64,000 nucleotides of DNA, taken from contig JAEWBQ010000004.1 of NCBI GenBank assembly GCA_023391075.1, positions 124,001 to 188,000 of the forward strand, given 5' to 3'. Position 1 is the stretch's first letter, and every line of letters begins with the position of its first letter. The notes beneath the pieces were generated by a model. It did not search any database and was not told where the DNA came from. It saw only the letters and a list, made by a program, of their open reading frames with translations. Source of the DNA: Candidatus Parcubacteria bacterium. Lineage in GTDB: Bacteria > Patescibacteriota > Saccharimonadia > Saccharimonadales > Saccharimonadaceae. The position numbers were made by a program, and so were the translations under genes. Shown piece after piece: positions 49,567 through 57,468 of this stretch.

Positions 49567-49860
49567 ATGGACGACAATAATCGCAAATACACCATGAAAC
49601 GCAAACGCTATGGCTGGGGCTGGACGCCAGTTACCTGGCAGGGCTGGATATTCATTTTCGCTCAGGTCGGCATCGTCATCGTCGCCGCCACCTTCTTGCC
49701 CCATAAGCCGGCACAGCCGACGGCCAGCGAGCTCGTCCGCTTTTTGTGGATCGTTGGCCTCGCGTTTATCAACCTGATTATTTTCTCGGTCAAAACCGCA
49801 CCCGCTCCGCGGTGGCGCTGGGGTCGCAAGCCATCTGACAACCCTGATGAAGACTTCTAG
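49567..49860 (+). CDS. Small two-helix membrane protein, 97 aa
   Basis: The product starts with a basic segment and the motif KRYGWGWTPVTWQGW, which I associate with small membrane proteins of CPR bacteria. It then has two helices (about 25-45 and 57-77) and a charged C-terminus. Its function is unknown. The Trp-rich segment just before the first helix suggests an interfacial anchor. Confidence 0.7.
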   Translation: MDDNNRKYTMKRKRYGWGWTPVTWQGWIFIFAQVGIVIVAATFLPHKPAQPTASELVRFLWIVGLAFINLIIFSVKTAPAPRWRWGRKPSDNPDEDF

Positions 49861-49882
49861 TATCTATACATGCAAAACGTTG

Positions 49883-49888
49883 TATAAT
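49883..49888 (+). promoter_or_regulatory. -10 box of the 53-aa protein transcript
   Basis: TATAAT about 110 bases before ATG 49999. No good -35 is visible. Confidence 0.5.
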
Positions 49889-49891
49889 CAC

Positions 49892-49974
49892 AGTAGTACA
49901 TAAGTCCGTACCTCATGGCGAGCTCCTTCCCAGGGAATAACTCGCTACCGGCACTACTACGCGACATGGGACTT
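49892..49974 (+). ncRNA. Candidate structured 5' leader
   Basis: Nested pairings in the leader of the 53-aa gene: AAGTCC (49902-49907) with GGACTT (49969-49974), CATG with CATG, GCGAG (49918-49922) with CTCGC (49941-49945), and TTCC with GGAA inside. AGTAGT (49892-49897) can instead pair with ACTACT (49953-49958). A U-rich stretch follows the outer stem. Confidence 0.4.
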
Positions 49975-49998
49975 TTATTAACGTAATAGGAGTTCTCT

Positions 49999-50160
49999 AT
50001 GGCAAAAATGACGACAGAGGAACAGCTCGACTGGTACGATCGATCGCACAAAAATTGGCGATCGTGGGGCAGCTGGTTCAGTTGGGGCTCACCAGTCGGA
50101 CTCGGGCTATTCTTCATCGAGATAGCCGCGGCGATCTGGATCATCCGCCAAGCGTTCTAG
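49999..50160 (+). CDS. Very small single-helix membrane protein, 53 aa
   Basis: The product opens with a charged, Trp/Tyr-rich 30 residues (LDWYDRSHKNWRSWGSWFSW) and one helix (about 33-49) with a single Glu inside, ending near the C-terminus. AGGAG lies 8 bases before the ATG, with a -10 box about 110 bases up and a terminator directly after the stop, so it looks like a complete transcription unit. No family is recognised. Confidence 0.7.
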   Translation: MAKMTTEEQLDWYDRSHKNWRSWGSWFSWGSPVGLGLFFIEIAAAIWIIRQAF

Positions 50161-50161
50161 T

Positions 50162-50193
50162 CAAAATCCCCGCCACTACCGGCGGGGATTTTG
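50162..50193. terminator. Bidirectional terminator
   Basis: Perfect 13-base arms (50162-50174, 50181-50193; CCCCGCC core) between the 53-aa gene and the converging DUF1697 gene. Confidence 0.9.
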
Positions 50194-50208
50194 GTAGGAA
50201 CCGAATGT

Positions 50209-50751
50209 TTACGCCACCAATTCGGCAAGCTTCTTAGCGGTGGCAATATTGCGGATTGTCATCTGCCTATAAAGCGGCGTGCCGACGATGCGGAGGACAC
50301 TGTATTTCGACTGGTTCGCCCGCGACACATTCGCCAGCACCGCACCGTCGATATAGATCATCGTTTCAGTATCAGGCTTGTAGCCGATTTTCTCTAGTAC
50401 GTCCGGCGCGTTCGCTTCGTCGAACAGGTACAACACATCCGATTTTTGCCCTGATTTATCGGGCTTTGGCGTATCGTTAGTCCAATCCGCCGGGATAGCG
50501 GCGGCGATAGCCTGAATCTTTTCGCCGGTCAAAATCAAGGTGGGAATATCAAAACCAAAGTGCGCTTCTAGCGCCGCCTGGACATCATGCGCCCCTGGCT
50601 CGTTGTCACTCGAAAATACCGCATTGCCAGAGTTGATATAGATCTCCACATCCTGGAAGCCAAGTCGCTCCAGCACAGCCTTGAATTCAGCTTTCGGAAC
50701 CCGGTGATTGCCACCAACATTAATCCCCCGAAGTAGCGCAACATATTTCAT
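50209..50751 (-). CDS. DUF1697 family protein
   Basis: The 180-residue product begins YVALLRGINVGGNHRVPKAE and has YINSGNAVFSSD near residue 37, both hallmarks of DUF1697. The family's biochemical role is unknown. It is soluble. TACACT ends 7 bases before the ATG, so the transcript is predicted leaderless. It is a single gene with a terminator shared with the opposite strand. Confidence 0.92.
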   Translation of the reverse strand: MKYVALLRGINVGGNHRVPKAEFKAVLERLGFQDVEIYINSGNAVFSSDNEPGAHDVQAALEAHFGFDIPTLILTGEKIQAIAAAIPADWTNDTPKPDKSGQKSDVLYLFDEANAPDVLEKIGYKPDTETMIYIDGAVLANVSRANQSKYSVLRIVGTPLYRQMTIRNIATAKKLAELVA

Positions 50752-50758
50752 ACTGGAC

Positions 50759-50764
50759 AGTGTA
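50759..50764 (-). promoter_or_regulatory. Leaderless -10 box of the DUF1697 gene
   Basis: TACACT ends 7 bases before ATG 50751. Confidence 0.5.
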
Positions 50765-50784
50765 GCAAACCTGGTGAGGTGAGA

Positions 50785-51234
50785 CTATTCGACGCGCTGC
50801 GCGAAGTACTCTTCGGTTTCGCGCGTAAAGATTTCTGCTACCTTTGGCCCCACACCATGCAGCTTTTGCAGGCGCTTGGAAAATTCACTATCGTCAGCGC
50901 TCCTTTCGAGCATATAGAAAAGTGAGCCTTCATACTCGCGAATCAGCTTCTCCATACAGAGCCTCAGTCCGCGGGCCGTCACGTGTTCATACCGCGTGTA
51001 GCCCCCGGCATGCAGCACGCTCGTCACCTTGCGTTCAGACACTTCGGCAATGGCCCATGGAGTATCGAGTTTCTGATCGATGAACAACTGCCACGTCGCC
51101 ACCGCCGTCTCCGACCGGATCGGCTTACCGAATAAGTAACACAGCAAAAACCAGCGGAACAAATCCGTATCGCCCGACAGTACGTCGAGGTCGAATTCGG
51201 CAGCGGTGTGTGACTTTTGAGCTTTACGAGGCAT
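50785..51234 (-). CDS. Helix-hairpin-helix DNA glycosylase/endonuclease III-like protein, short
   Basis: The 149-residue all-helical protein has the hairpin-helix-hairpin LQKLHGVGPKVAEIF near residues 120-135 and an N-terminal pair of helices (LFRWFLLCYLFGKPIRSETA) seen in HhH-GPD proteins. The iron-sulfur loop Cys residues of endonuclease III are missing, and no Lys/Asp pair in the standard place could be confirmed. It may therefore be a reduced DNA-binding or repair protein. TATAAT ends 8 bases before ATG. Confidence 0.65.
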   Translation of the reverse strand: MPRKAQKSHTAAEFDLDVLSGDTDLFRWFLLCYLFGKPIRSETAVATWQLFIDQKLDTPWAIAEVSERKVTSVLHAGGYTRYEHVTARGLRLCMEKLIREYEGSLFYMLERSADDSEFSKRLQKLHGVGPKVAEIFTRETEEYFAQRVE

Positions 51235-51242
51235 ATAGATTT

Positions 51243-51248
51243 ATTATA
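51243..51248 (-). promoter_or_regulatory. Leaderless -10 box of the HhH protein gene
   Basis: TATAAT ends 8 bases before ATG 51234, overlapping the end of the upstream cupin gene. Confidence 0.5.
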
Positions 51249-51642
51249 CGCTCGTGTACTCGTCGTGGCTCACATGCTCGAGCCAGGTCACCGGCGAACC
51301 GCCTGGACCCACCTCTTGAATCGCCACGTGGGCCATGAACCGATCCGGCGTTGCACCATGCCAGTGCTCTTCGCCCGGTTCGATATACACCACATCACCT
51401 GGGCGGATTTCCTGCGCCGTGCCGCCGCGTCGACAGACATAGCCAACGCCGTCAGTTACGTAGAGCGTTTGACCATGCGGATGCGTATGCCATGCCGTGC
51501 GCGCACCCGGCGTAAATCGGACATGCGCGCAGCCGACCGCCGATTGCTCATCGGCAGTCCGGAGCGAATCGATGTAAACGTCACCCGTAAACCACTCGCC
51601 AGGCCCTTTGGTAGTGCTCGTAGAACTTGGAGTTACTTTCAT
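51244..51642 (-). CDS. Cupin-domain protein
   Basis: The 132-residue single-domain cupin has the two metal motifs: WHTHPHGQTLYV near residues 50-61 (HxH...) and GEEHWHGATPD near 90-100. Such small cupins are often encoded beside aldehyde/alcohol dehydrogenases and MerR regulators, as here, and may act on reactive carbonyls. The reaction is unknown. It is the third gene of the MerR-ADH-cupin operon with a ribosome site (AAAAGGAAAA). Confidence 0.9.
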   Translation of the reverse strand: MKVTPSSTSTTKGPGEWFTGDVYIDSLRTADEQSAVGCAHVRFTPGARTAWHTHPHGQTLYVTDGVGYVCRRGGTAQEIRPGDVVYIEPGEEHWHGATPDRFMAHVAIQEVGPGGSPVTWLEHVSHDEYTSV

Positions 51643-51656
51643 GGCTTTTCCTTTTA

Positions 51657-52703
51657 TTAAATCGTGGCCGAATCAATGACGAATCGGTAACGGACGTCCG
51701 ATGACAGCACACGCTCCCAAGCAGTATCGATATCATCGGCAGAGATTAGTTCGATGTCGGCAGCGATGCCATGCTCGGCGCAGAAGTTCAGCATTTCTTG
51801 GGTTTCAGGAATCCCACCAATCAGCGAGCCGGCAAACGATCGTCGGCCGCCAATCAGCGACGATACATTTACCGAAAGTGGCTCGGCAGGCGCGCCGACG
51901 TTGACCATCGTGCCGTCTGTCGCCAGCAGCGATAGGAACGCGTTAAGGTCGATCGCAGCACTGACCGTATTGATGATCAAGTCGAACTTACCCTTCAGCT
52001 TCTCGAATGTCCCAGCATCTTCCGTTGCGTAGTAGTTGTCAGCGCCCAGCTTCAAGCCTTCTTCCTGCTTATTGAGCGTGCGCGACAGCACAGTGACTTC
52101 GGCACCCATGGCGTGCGCGATCTTTACTGCCATGTGACCTAGGCCACCCAAACCGATAACCGCAACTTTCTTACCAGGCCCCGCGTTCCAGTGCCGCAGT
52201 GGTGAGTACGTCGTAATACCAGCACAGAGCAGCGGCGCGGCCTTGTCGAGCGGCAATTCATCCGGAATACGTACGACGAAGTTCTCCGTGACGACAATGT
52301 GCGTCGAGTAGCCACCCTGCGTGCGTTCGCCGTTACCGTATTTGTCGACGCTATTGTAGGTACCTACCATGCCGTTGAGACAGAACTGCTCAAAGCCCTT
52401 CTCGCAGTTAGCACATTCGCCGCAGGAATTCACCATGCAGCCCACACCGACGCGGTCTCCGACCTTGTACTTCGTGACGTCAGAACCAGCCTCCGTCACA
52501 ATACCGGCGATTTCGTGGCCTGGTACGAGCGGGTATTCGATCTCGCCCCACTCCCCGCGCCCAGTATGAATGTCAGAGTGACATATCCCAGCAAATTTAA
52601 TTTCAATCATTACGTCTTTTGGCCCTACTTCGCGGCGTTCGATCGTCGTCGCCTGAAATGCGTCCTTTGCCCCAAACAATGCCCGTGCTTTTACTTCTGT
52701 CAT
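51657..52703 (-). CDS. Zinc-dependent NAD(P) alcohol dehydrogenase (YahK/cinnamyl-alcohol type)
   Basis: The 348-residue medium-chain dehydrogenase has the catalytic zinc site [13 protein letters not shown] and GHEIAGIV, the four structural-zinc Cys ([15 protein letters not shown] near residues 94-108) and the coenzyme fold [13 protein letters not shown] near 180. It would reduce aldehydes to alcohols or the reverse, with broad specificity in related enzymes. It lies directly after a MerR regulator and before a cupin, which suggests an aldehyde-response operon. GGAGGGC precedes the ATG. Confidence 0.95.
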   Translation of the reverse strand: MTEVKARALFGAKDAFQATTIERREVGPKDVMIEIKFAGICHSDIHTGRGEWGEIEYPLVPGHEIAGIVTEAGSDVTKYKVGDRVGVGCMVNSCGECANCEKGFEQFCLNGMVGTYNSVDKYGNGERTQGGYSTHIVVTENFVVRIPDELPLDKAAPLLCAGITTYSPLRHWNAGPGKKVAVIGLGGLGHMAVKIAHAMGAEVTVLSRTLNKQEEGLKLGADNYYATEDAGTFEKLKGKFDLIINTVSAAIDLNAFLSLLATDGTMVNVGAPAEPLSVNVSSLIGGRRSFAGSLIGGIPETQEMLNFCAEHGIAADIELISADDIDTAWERVLSSDVRYRFVIDSATI

Positions 52704-52711
52704 ATGCCCTC

Positions 52712-53167
52712 CTAAACTTTTTTCAATTCCTGTGCCAGCAGTTTCGCTGCCGCACCGATTTCCGCCAGCTGCTGATCGTCGCGCGCCTTAACGGCTTGCC
52801 AGTAGCGGATTTTGAGCTCAACATAGCGGCGTCGCTGCTCGATGTGACGTGCCTCCCTATCGAGTCGCTCCTGCTGCGCGCGTAGCAGCGCCATTTGGTC
52901 GTCGGCATGCGCCTGGCCGTCCGATGCATTCGCGATGTACGTCTTCATATCTTCGAGCTTCATACCCGTCGCGTTCAGACACGCGATCGTGTCGAGGATA
53001 TTCACATCGGCCTGACTATATACCCGGTGCCCACTCGTACTCCCGCGCTCTACCGGCTTGATCATGCCGATCGATTCATAGTAGCGAAGTGTCGATGCCG
53101 GCAGTCCTGTCAGCTTCGAAGCCTCTTTGATCGAAAAGCTTGTCGCCATGTCTTGATGAGTACTCAT
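52712..53167 (-). CDS. MerR-family transcriptional regulator
   Basis: The 151-residue protein has the N-terminal winged-helix [22 protein letters not shown] (residues 13-34), the typical wing with [15 protein letters not shown], and a long coiled-coil dimerisation helix with many Arg/Gln/Glu. No Cys metal site is visible, so an aldehyde- or drug-type MerR (AdhR-like) is more likely than a metal sensor. An 18-base palindrome lies between its own -35 and -10, so it probably controls its own operon with the dehydrogenase and cupin. TACACT ends 6 bases before ATG. Confidence 0.93.
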   Translation of the reverse strand: MSTHQDMATSFSIKEASKLTGLPASTLRYYESIGMIKPVERGSTSGHRVYSQADVNILDTIACLNATGMKLEDMKTYIANASDGQAHADDQMALLRAQQERLDREARHIEQRRRYVELKIRYWQAVKARDDQQLAEIGAAAKLLAQELKKV

Positions 53168-53173
53168 ATACCT

Positions 53174-53203
53174 AGTGTAGAAACTTAAAGTACTTTAAGT
53201 CAA
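53174..53203 (-). promoter_or_regulatory. MerR-type promoter with 18-bp palindromic operator
   Basis: TTGACT (53198-53203) and TACACT (53174-53179) are 18 bases apart. The perfect palindrome ACTTAAAGTACTTTAAGT (53183-53200) fills the spacer and touches the -35. This is the arrangement MerR-family activators bind. The -10 ends 6 bases before the regulator's ATG. Confidence 0.85.
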
Positions 53204-53226
53204 ATCACCAGAGACTTACTCGTGTG

Positions 53227-53232
53227 TATACT
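53227..53232 (+). promoter_or_regulatory. Leaderless -10 box of the 154-aa membrane protein
   Basis: TATACT ends 7 bases before ATG 53240. It is divergent from the merR promoter, whose palindrome is about 26 bases away. Confidence 0.55.
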
Positions 53233-53239
53233 GAGGGGT

Positions 53240-53704
53240 ATGACACAGCCCCTCGCAAACAAACGAAAAGAATGGCTTAGGCGCTACATCCCCGCCGAGA
53301 TTATTGGGACTATCATCGCTCTTGCCTGCGCATGGGTCACATACATGCAGTCCCATTCCTTGATTGCAGCCACCGCTTCCGGATGGCTTGGCGAAGGCAT
53401 CGGCTTTTACGGCTACTTCATTGTCCGGGAGTTTTTATCAACCAGCAACCTGTATGCTCAGCACAGCATTATCAAGCGCTTATCACTGGCAATCGCTGCC
53501 GCCAGCACGAACTTATTGGTCGAGTTCCTGCCGGCCGAAATCCTCGACAATTTCATCCTGCGGCCATACCTTATGTACCTGCTGCCGCAGTACATCCACC
53601 CCTACCCCGTCGGGTTCTTGGCAGGCAAGTTCAGCGCCGACATCGTATTTTATGCGCTGGCGATCGTCGGCTACGAAGCGCGTAAGCGCTGGCTACGCCG
53701 CTAA
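53240..53704 (+). CDS. Membrane protein, 154 aa
   Basis: Three to four hydrophobic helices (about 19-36, 44-64, 80-98 and 128-146) alternate with short loops; the ends are basic. No family is recognised. It is transcribed away from the MerR operon from a predicted leaderless promoter and converges on gpmA with a two-base gap. Proximity to the MerR operator raises the possibility of shared control. Confidence 0.6.
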   Translation: MTQPLANKRKEWLRRYIPAEIIGTIIALACAWVTYMQSHSLIAATASGWLGEGIGFYGYFIVREFLSTSNLYAQHSIIKRLSLAIAAASTNLLVEFLPAEILDNFILRPYLMYLLPQYIHPYPVGFLAGKFSADIVFYALAIVGYEARKRWLRR

Positions 53705-53706
53705 CG

Positions 53707-54357
53707 TTAGGCTTTTGGCGGCGTGGTGTCGATGTGCCGAACTTCCTTTTTGTGGAGGTTACCCTCTGACGTAATGTGGTACAGGAGGACCTGGCCGAAG
53801 CTCATTTCGACTTCGGCGATTTCGCTCTCGTGAATATCTTCGAGGTGCTTCATGAGTGCACGGATCGAGTTGCCGTGTGCGACCAGCAGAATGTTTTCAC
53901 CCTTTTGCAGCCGTGGCAAAATCTCAGCATCAAAGAACGGCACGACACGGCCATGTACGTCCTTGAGCGTTTCACCGCCCGGCACCGGATAGTCCCAGCC
54001 ACGGCGAATACCCTTGAACGCTTCGTCACCGATTTCTTCTTGGACTTCCCACTTGTTCTTGCCGGTCAGGTCGCCGTAGTCGCGCTCATTGACGGCACCG
54101 TGAATATGGTGCGGCACGTCCGGGTGATCACTCCCCTTCATGATGCCGGCGAGCGTCTGGTGGGTACGCTTTTGCTCTGATGTATAAACCGCATCAAATT
54201 TGATGCCTTTGATAATTTCACCAATTTTAAATGCCTCTTGGTGGCCTTTTTCGGTCAGATTTACATCTGTTAAGCCCGTCCATTTACCCAGGAGGTTCCA
54301 TTCTGATTCTGCGTGGCGGCTTATTACCAGTAAGCCTGTTTTTGGTTGCTCAGTCAT
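53707..54357 (-). CDS. gpmA: 2,3-bisphosphoglycerate-dependent phosphoglycerate mutase
   Basis: GpmA interconverts 3- and 2-phosphoglycerate through a phosphohistidine. The 216-residue product has the catalytic RHAESEWN near residue 14, GLTDVNLTEKG, NERDYGDLTGKNK with the proton-donor Glu, and VAHGNSIRALM with the second His. It is shorter than E. coli GpmA (250), missing mainly loop residues and tail, as in other reduced forms. It is divergent from eno and both appear leaderless. Confidence 0.94.
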   Translation of the reverse strand: MTEQPKTGLLVISRHAESEWNLLGKWTGLTDVNLTEKGHQEAFKIGEIIKGIKFDAVYTSEQKRTHQTLAGIMKGSDHPDVPHHIHGAVNERDYGDLTGKNKWEVQEEIGDEAFKGIRRGWDYPVPGGETLKDVHGRVVPFFDAEILPRLQKGENILLVAHGNSIRALMKHLEDIHESEIAEVEMSFGQVLLYHITSEGNLHKKEVRHIDTTPPKA

Positions 54358-54363
54358 AGGTCT

Positions 54364-54369
54364 ATTATG
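54364..54369 (-). promoter_or_regulatory. Leaderless -10 box of gpmA
   Basis: CATAAT ends 6 bases before ATG 54357. It is a poorer -10 match than the others. Confidence 0.4.
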
Positions 54370-54404
54370 CGCCGATGCGGTCGCACGTTCAACAAAGCTA
54401 GTGC

Positions 54405-54410
54405 TAAAAT
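54405..54410 (+). promoter_or_regulatory. Leaderless -10 box of eno
   Basis: TAAAAT ends 6 bases before ATG 54417, and no ribosome site is present. Confidence 0.6.
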
Positions 54411-54416
54411 AGACCT

Positions 54417-55703
54417 ATGAGCAGTTACACCATCAGCAAGATCATCGGACGACAAATCATTGATTCACGCGGCAACCCGACCGTCGAGGCAGACGTCTAC
54501 CTCGAAAACGGCATCATGGGCCGCGCAGCCGTACCAAGCGGCGCCAGCACCGGTTCGGGCGAAGCGCTTGAGCTGCGCGACGGCGGCACCAATTACGGCG
54601 GCAAGGGCGTCAGCTTCGCGGTCGACAACGTCAACAATGCGATTGCCGAGCGCCTGCAAGGCTTCGACGCCTCGGACCAGTCTGGGCTCGATAACGCGCT
54701 GATCGAACTCGACGGCACCGACAACAAAGCTAGCCTGGGTGCCAACGCCATCCTAGCTGTCAGCCTGGCAGCTGCGAAAGCCGTAGCAAACGCCAAGAAG
54801 CAGCCGCTTCACCAGTACATCGCCGAACTGACCGGCACCACACAACAGAGCCTGCCGCTGCCAATGATGAACGTCATGAACGGCGGCCAGCATGCAGCCG
54901 GCAGCACTGACGTCCAGGAATACATGATCATCCCGGTCGGCGCCGAAACATTCACCGACGCGATGCGGATCGGCACCGAAGTCTTCCATGCACTTGGCAA
55001 GGTCCTAAAAGAAGCTGGTTACGGCACGACCGTCGGTGACGAAGGCGGTTACGCGCCAGCCGTCAAAAACGGTAACCGCGAACCGCTCGAACTGATCGCC
55101 AAAGCCGTCGAAAAAGCCGGCTACATGCTCGGCACCGACGTTGCGCTCGCACTCGACGTCGCCTCAAGCGAGCTATATAAGGACGGCAGCTACAACCTCG
55201 CCACCGAAGGCCGCACCATCAGCGCCAGCGAGCTGATCGACTGGTACCAAAGCATCCGCCGCGAATTCCCGATCGTCTCAATCGAAGACGGTCTGGACGA
55301 AAACGACTGGAGCAACTGGACCGAACTTACCGGTAAGCTCGGCAGCGAAGTACAGCTTGTCGGCGACGACCTGCTCGTCACCAACACCAAGCTCCTGCAG
55401 CGTGCCATCGACGAAAAGGCTGCCAACGCCATCCTGATCAAGCCAAACCAGATCGGCACCCTGAGCGAGACGATCAACGCCGTCAAGACCGCGCAAGCAG
55501 CGGGCTGGAATACGGTCATGTCGCACCGCTCCGGCGAAACCGAAGACGTCACCATCGCCCACCTGGCCGTCGGCCTGGGCTGTGGCCAGATCAAGACCGG
55601 CTCCCTCTCTCGTACCGACCGCATTGCGAAGTACAACGAGCTGCTGCGTATCGCAGAGGCGACGCCTGAACTGCAGCTTGCGAAACCGTTTACACACCAG
55701 TAG
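54417..55703 (+). CDS. eno: Enolase
   Basis: Enolase dehydrates 2-phosphoglycerate to phosphoenolpyruvate. The 428-residue product has [10 protein letters not shown] near the start, GAIL-type GANAILAVS, the metal Asp/Glu residues in [11 protein letters not shown] and VGDDLLVTN, the catalytic LIKPNQIGT (Lys) and SHRSGETED near residue 365. Length is typical. A TAAAAT box 6 bases before the ATG makes this core glycolytic gene leaderless in prediction, so strong translation without a ribosome site is implied. Confidence 0.98.
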   Translation: MSSYTISKIIGRQIIDSRGNPTVEADVYLENGIMGRAAVPSGASTGSGEALELRDGGTNYGGKGVSFAVDNVNNAIAERLQGFDASDQSGLDNALIELDGTDNKASLGANAILAVSLAAAKAVANAKKQPLHQYIAELTGTTQQSLPLPMMNVMNGGQHAAGSTDVQEYMIIPVGAETFTDAMRIGTEVFHALGKVLKEAGYGTTVGDEGGYAPAVKNGNREPLELIAKAVEKAGYMLGTDVALALDVASSELYKDGSYNLATEGRTISASELIDWYQSIRREFPIVSIEDGLDENDWSNWTELTGKLGSEVQLVGDDLLVTNTKLLQRAIDEKAANAILIKPNQIGTLSETINAVKTAQAAGWNTVMSHRSGETEDVTIAHLAVGLGCGQIKTGSLSRTDRIAKYNELLRIAEATPELQLAKPFTHQ

Positions 55704-55721
55704 TAGTTTTGGATTTCATAG

Positions 55722-55755
55722 ACAGAAACTCTCGGCCTATGTCGGGAGTTTCTGT
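55722..55755 (+). terminator. Hairpin after eno
   Basis: Ten-base arms ACAGAAACTC (55722-55731) and GAGTTTCTGT (55746-55755) form a strong stem; the T-run is poor on both strands, so it may stabilise or terminate. Confidence 0.55.
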
Positions 55756-55792
55756 TAGCAATACACTCGCAATCGGTCCTGAGTAGCAAAAC

Positions 55793-56413
55793 CTATTTTT
55801 TCTTTAATTGCTCGATGATCTTTTCATACCCAATCTTGTCGACGTATTCCCATGCAAGTTTATACGAAGGCCATTTTTCGCACATCTCTTTATCGCGCAG
55901 CGTTCGCTCCGGCTCGTCAAGTACGTCGTCAAACAGCGCTTGCAGCACCGCGTGAACTGGAATATGTATCAAGGCGACAATATCATCGATTGGACCGAAA
56001 CTTTTCGACCATTCTTCTTCCTTTTTAGCGTAGTCGATTGGCGCCGACGTATTGTCGTACAGTAAAACATGTAGCAACTCATGTGCAATGACTTCAATGG
56101 CGCGATCGCCATCATACTTGGTGGCGATGAACATCGGGAATGAAAACGAGTTATAAAACGGCGCGGCATAAATATCGATAACGTTCTGACGAAACTCTAG
56201 ATTGAGAAGTTCGCACATGCCCTTGATGAGCTTTTCTTCGTACGGACGCCATGCTTTTTCATACTCATCGAGCTTATTGTTAATAAATTCGCGACTTAGC
56301 TTGTCACGTTCGTCAACTTTAGCCATCGGAGGCACAAATGCTGGCTCAATATCGCGGTATATTGCACCGATCAATAGAAATGGGTCACGGAAGCGGATTT
56401 CAGGATAATTCAT
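55793..56413 (-). CDS. Putative zinc metalloprotease with HExxH motif
   Basis: The 206-residue soluble protein contains VIAHELLHVLLYDN with the zinc motif HELLH at 111-115. A third ligand cannot be assigned with confidence; acidic residues follow in YAKKEEEW. It lacks a signal peptide, so a cytoplasmic protease is predicted. Overall family is not recognised. ATG 56413 is chosen because TATAAT ends 7 bases upstream; the longer frame would overlap the next, divergent gene. It is divergent from the hypermodification-like gene with 64 bases between. Confidence 0.65.
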   Translation of the reverse strand: MNYPEIRFRDPFLLIGAIYRDIEPAFVPPMAKVDERDKLSREFINNKLDEYEKAWRPYEEKLIKGMCELLNLEFRQNVIDIYAAPFYNSFSFPMFIATKYDGDRAIEVIAHELLHVLLYDNTSAPIDYAKKEEEWSKSFGPIDDIVALIHIPVHAVLQALFDDVLDEPERTLRDKEMCEKWPSYKLAWEYVDKIGYEKIIEQLKKK

Positions 56414-56420
56414 ATGGATG

Positions 56421-56426
56421 ATTATA
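56421..56426 (-). promoter_or_regulatory. Leaderless -10 box of the HExxH protein gene
   Basis: TATAAT ends 7 bases before ATG 56413. Confidence 0.6.
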
Positions 56427-56477
56427 TACAAAAAATCTATTTGAGATTCTGTCGTGTTTGGGAAATAATGAAAATTC

Positions 56478-57434
56478 ATGAAACAACCACCTATCCCCCG
56501 CCGACACATTTACGACCTTTATTGGTACTTTGCCTCGGAGCGGCAGCAGATCTTTGAGAAGCGACTTGCCGGTCAGCCCGGTCCATGGACCGAGGATCCG
56601 ATCCTGCAGAAGTACAAGTTCTGTAATGTATTTCGGGCGACCGACCGCGTGTCGCAGTATATGATCCGCGAAGTCTGCTACCACACCGAAGACTGCTCGC
56701 CGGAGGATCGCCTGTTCCAGATCGTCGCTTTCCGCTTATTTAGCAAGATCGAGACGTGGGATGCGGTGCGAGATTTCCTGGGCCGCTCGCCCACGATCGC
56801 AGACTTGATCGACGGCTCGTTCACGAAGGCACTGGAATATGCCAATGAAACCAACGGCGGTCTGTATACAAGCGCATTTATACTCTGCACCACCAATGCC
56901 TACGGCCAGCCACGCAAATATTTGACACATGTCGAGCTGCTCCGCGATATGTTCGTCAATCACCAGCTCGCCGGCCAGCTACTCGCGGCGACGTCACTGG
57001 AGGAAATTTACAATCTGCTCCATTCATTCCCGCTCATGGGCGATTTTATGTCGTACCAAATGGCGATCGATCTGAACTACTCTGACCTGATCAACTTCAG
57101 TGAAAACAGCTTCACCCAGCCGGGCCCCGGAGCCCTACGTGGACTCAAGAAAGTATTCGAAAGCCTCGGCGATTACACGCCGGCAGAAGCCGTTCTCTGG
57201 ATGGTCGAGCGGCAAGACAAAGAGTTCGCCCGACTCGGCCTGCCACCCGCCAAGCTCTTCGGCCGATCGCTCCAAGCGATCGACTGCCAAAACCTATTCT
57301 GCGAAACCGACAAGTACTGCCGCGAAGCCGCACCCGAACTCACTAGCGCCCGAACGCGGATTAAAATGACGTACACAGCGCCCAAACCCATGAACAAACT
57401 TTTCTTACCGCCCAAGTGGAACTTGGATTACTAA
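56478..57434 (+). CDS. DNA base hypermodification-type protein (HMUDK helical domain-like)
   Basis: The 318-residue soluble protein opens with YWYFASERQQIFEKRLAG, then QPGPWTEDPILQKYKF (33-48) and NVFRATDRVSQY (50-61). To me these match the helical domain of phage 5-hydroxymethyl-dU DNA kinases, formerly predicted as alpha-glutamyl/putrescinyl-thymine pyrophosphorylases. That domain belongs to enzymes that rebuild thymine bases in phage DNA. The kinase P-loop of the phage enzymes is not seen, so only the helical domain is present. No modification partner lies nearby. Function here may be base recognition or repair. The C-terminus carries Cys (CQNLFCETDKYC). Confidence 0.7.
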   Translation: MKQPPIPRRHIYDLYWYFASERQQIFEKRLAGQPGPWTEDPILQKYKFCNVFRATDRVSQYMIREVCYHTEDCSPEDRLFQIVAFRLFSKIETWDAVRDFLGRSPTIADLIDGSFTKALEYANETNGGLYTSAFILCTTNAYGQPRKYLTHVELLRDMFVNHQLAGQLLAATSLEEIYNLLHSFPLMGDFMSYQMAIDLNYSDLINFSENSFTQPGPGALRGLKKVFESLGDYTPAEAVLWMVERQDKEFARLGLPPAKLFGRSLQAIDCQNLFCETDKYCREAAPELTSARTRIKMTYTAPKPMNKLFLPPKWNLDY

Positions 57435-57468
57435 TGACAAGCCAATGTGAAGGTGAAATAATAAGCTC

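Noticed and set aside
56478..57434. A phage-derived DNA modification operon
   Set aside because: Only one hypermodification-type gene is present, without kinase P-loop, thymidylate-synthase-like or other partner genes, and neighbours are cellular.
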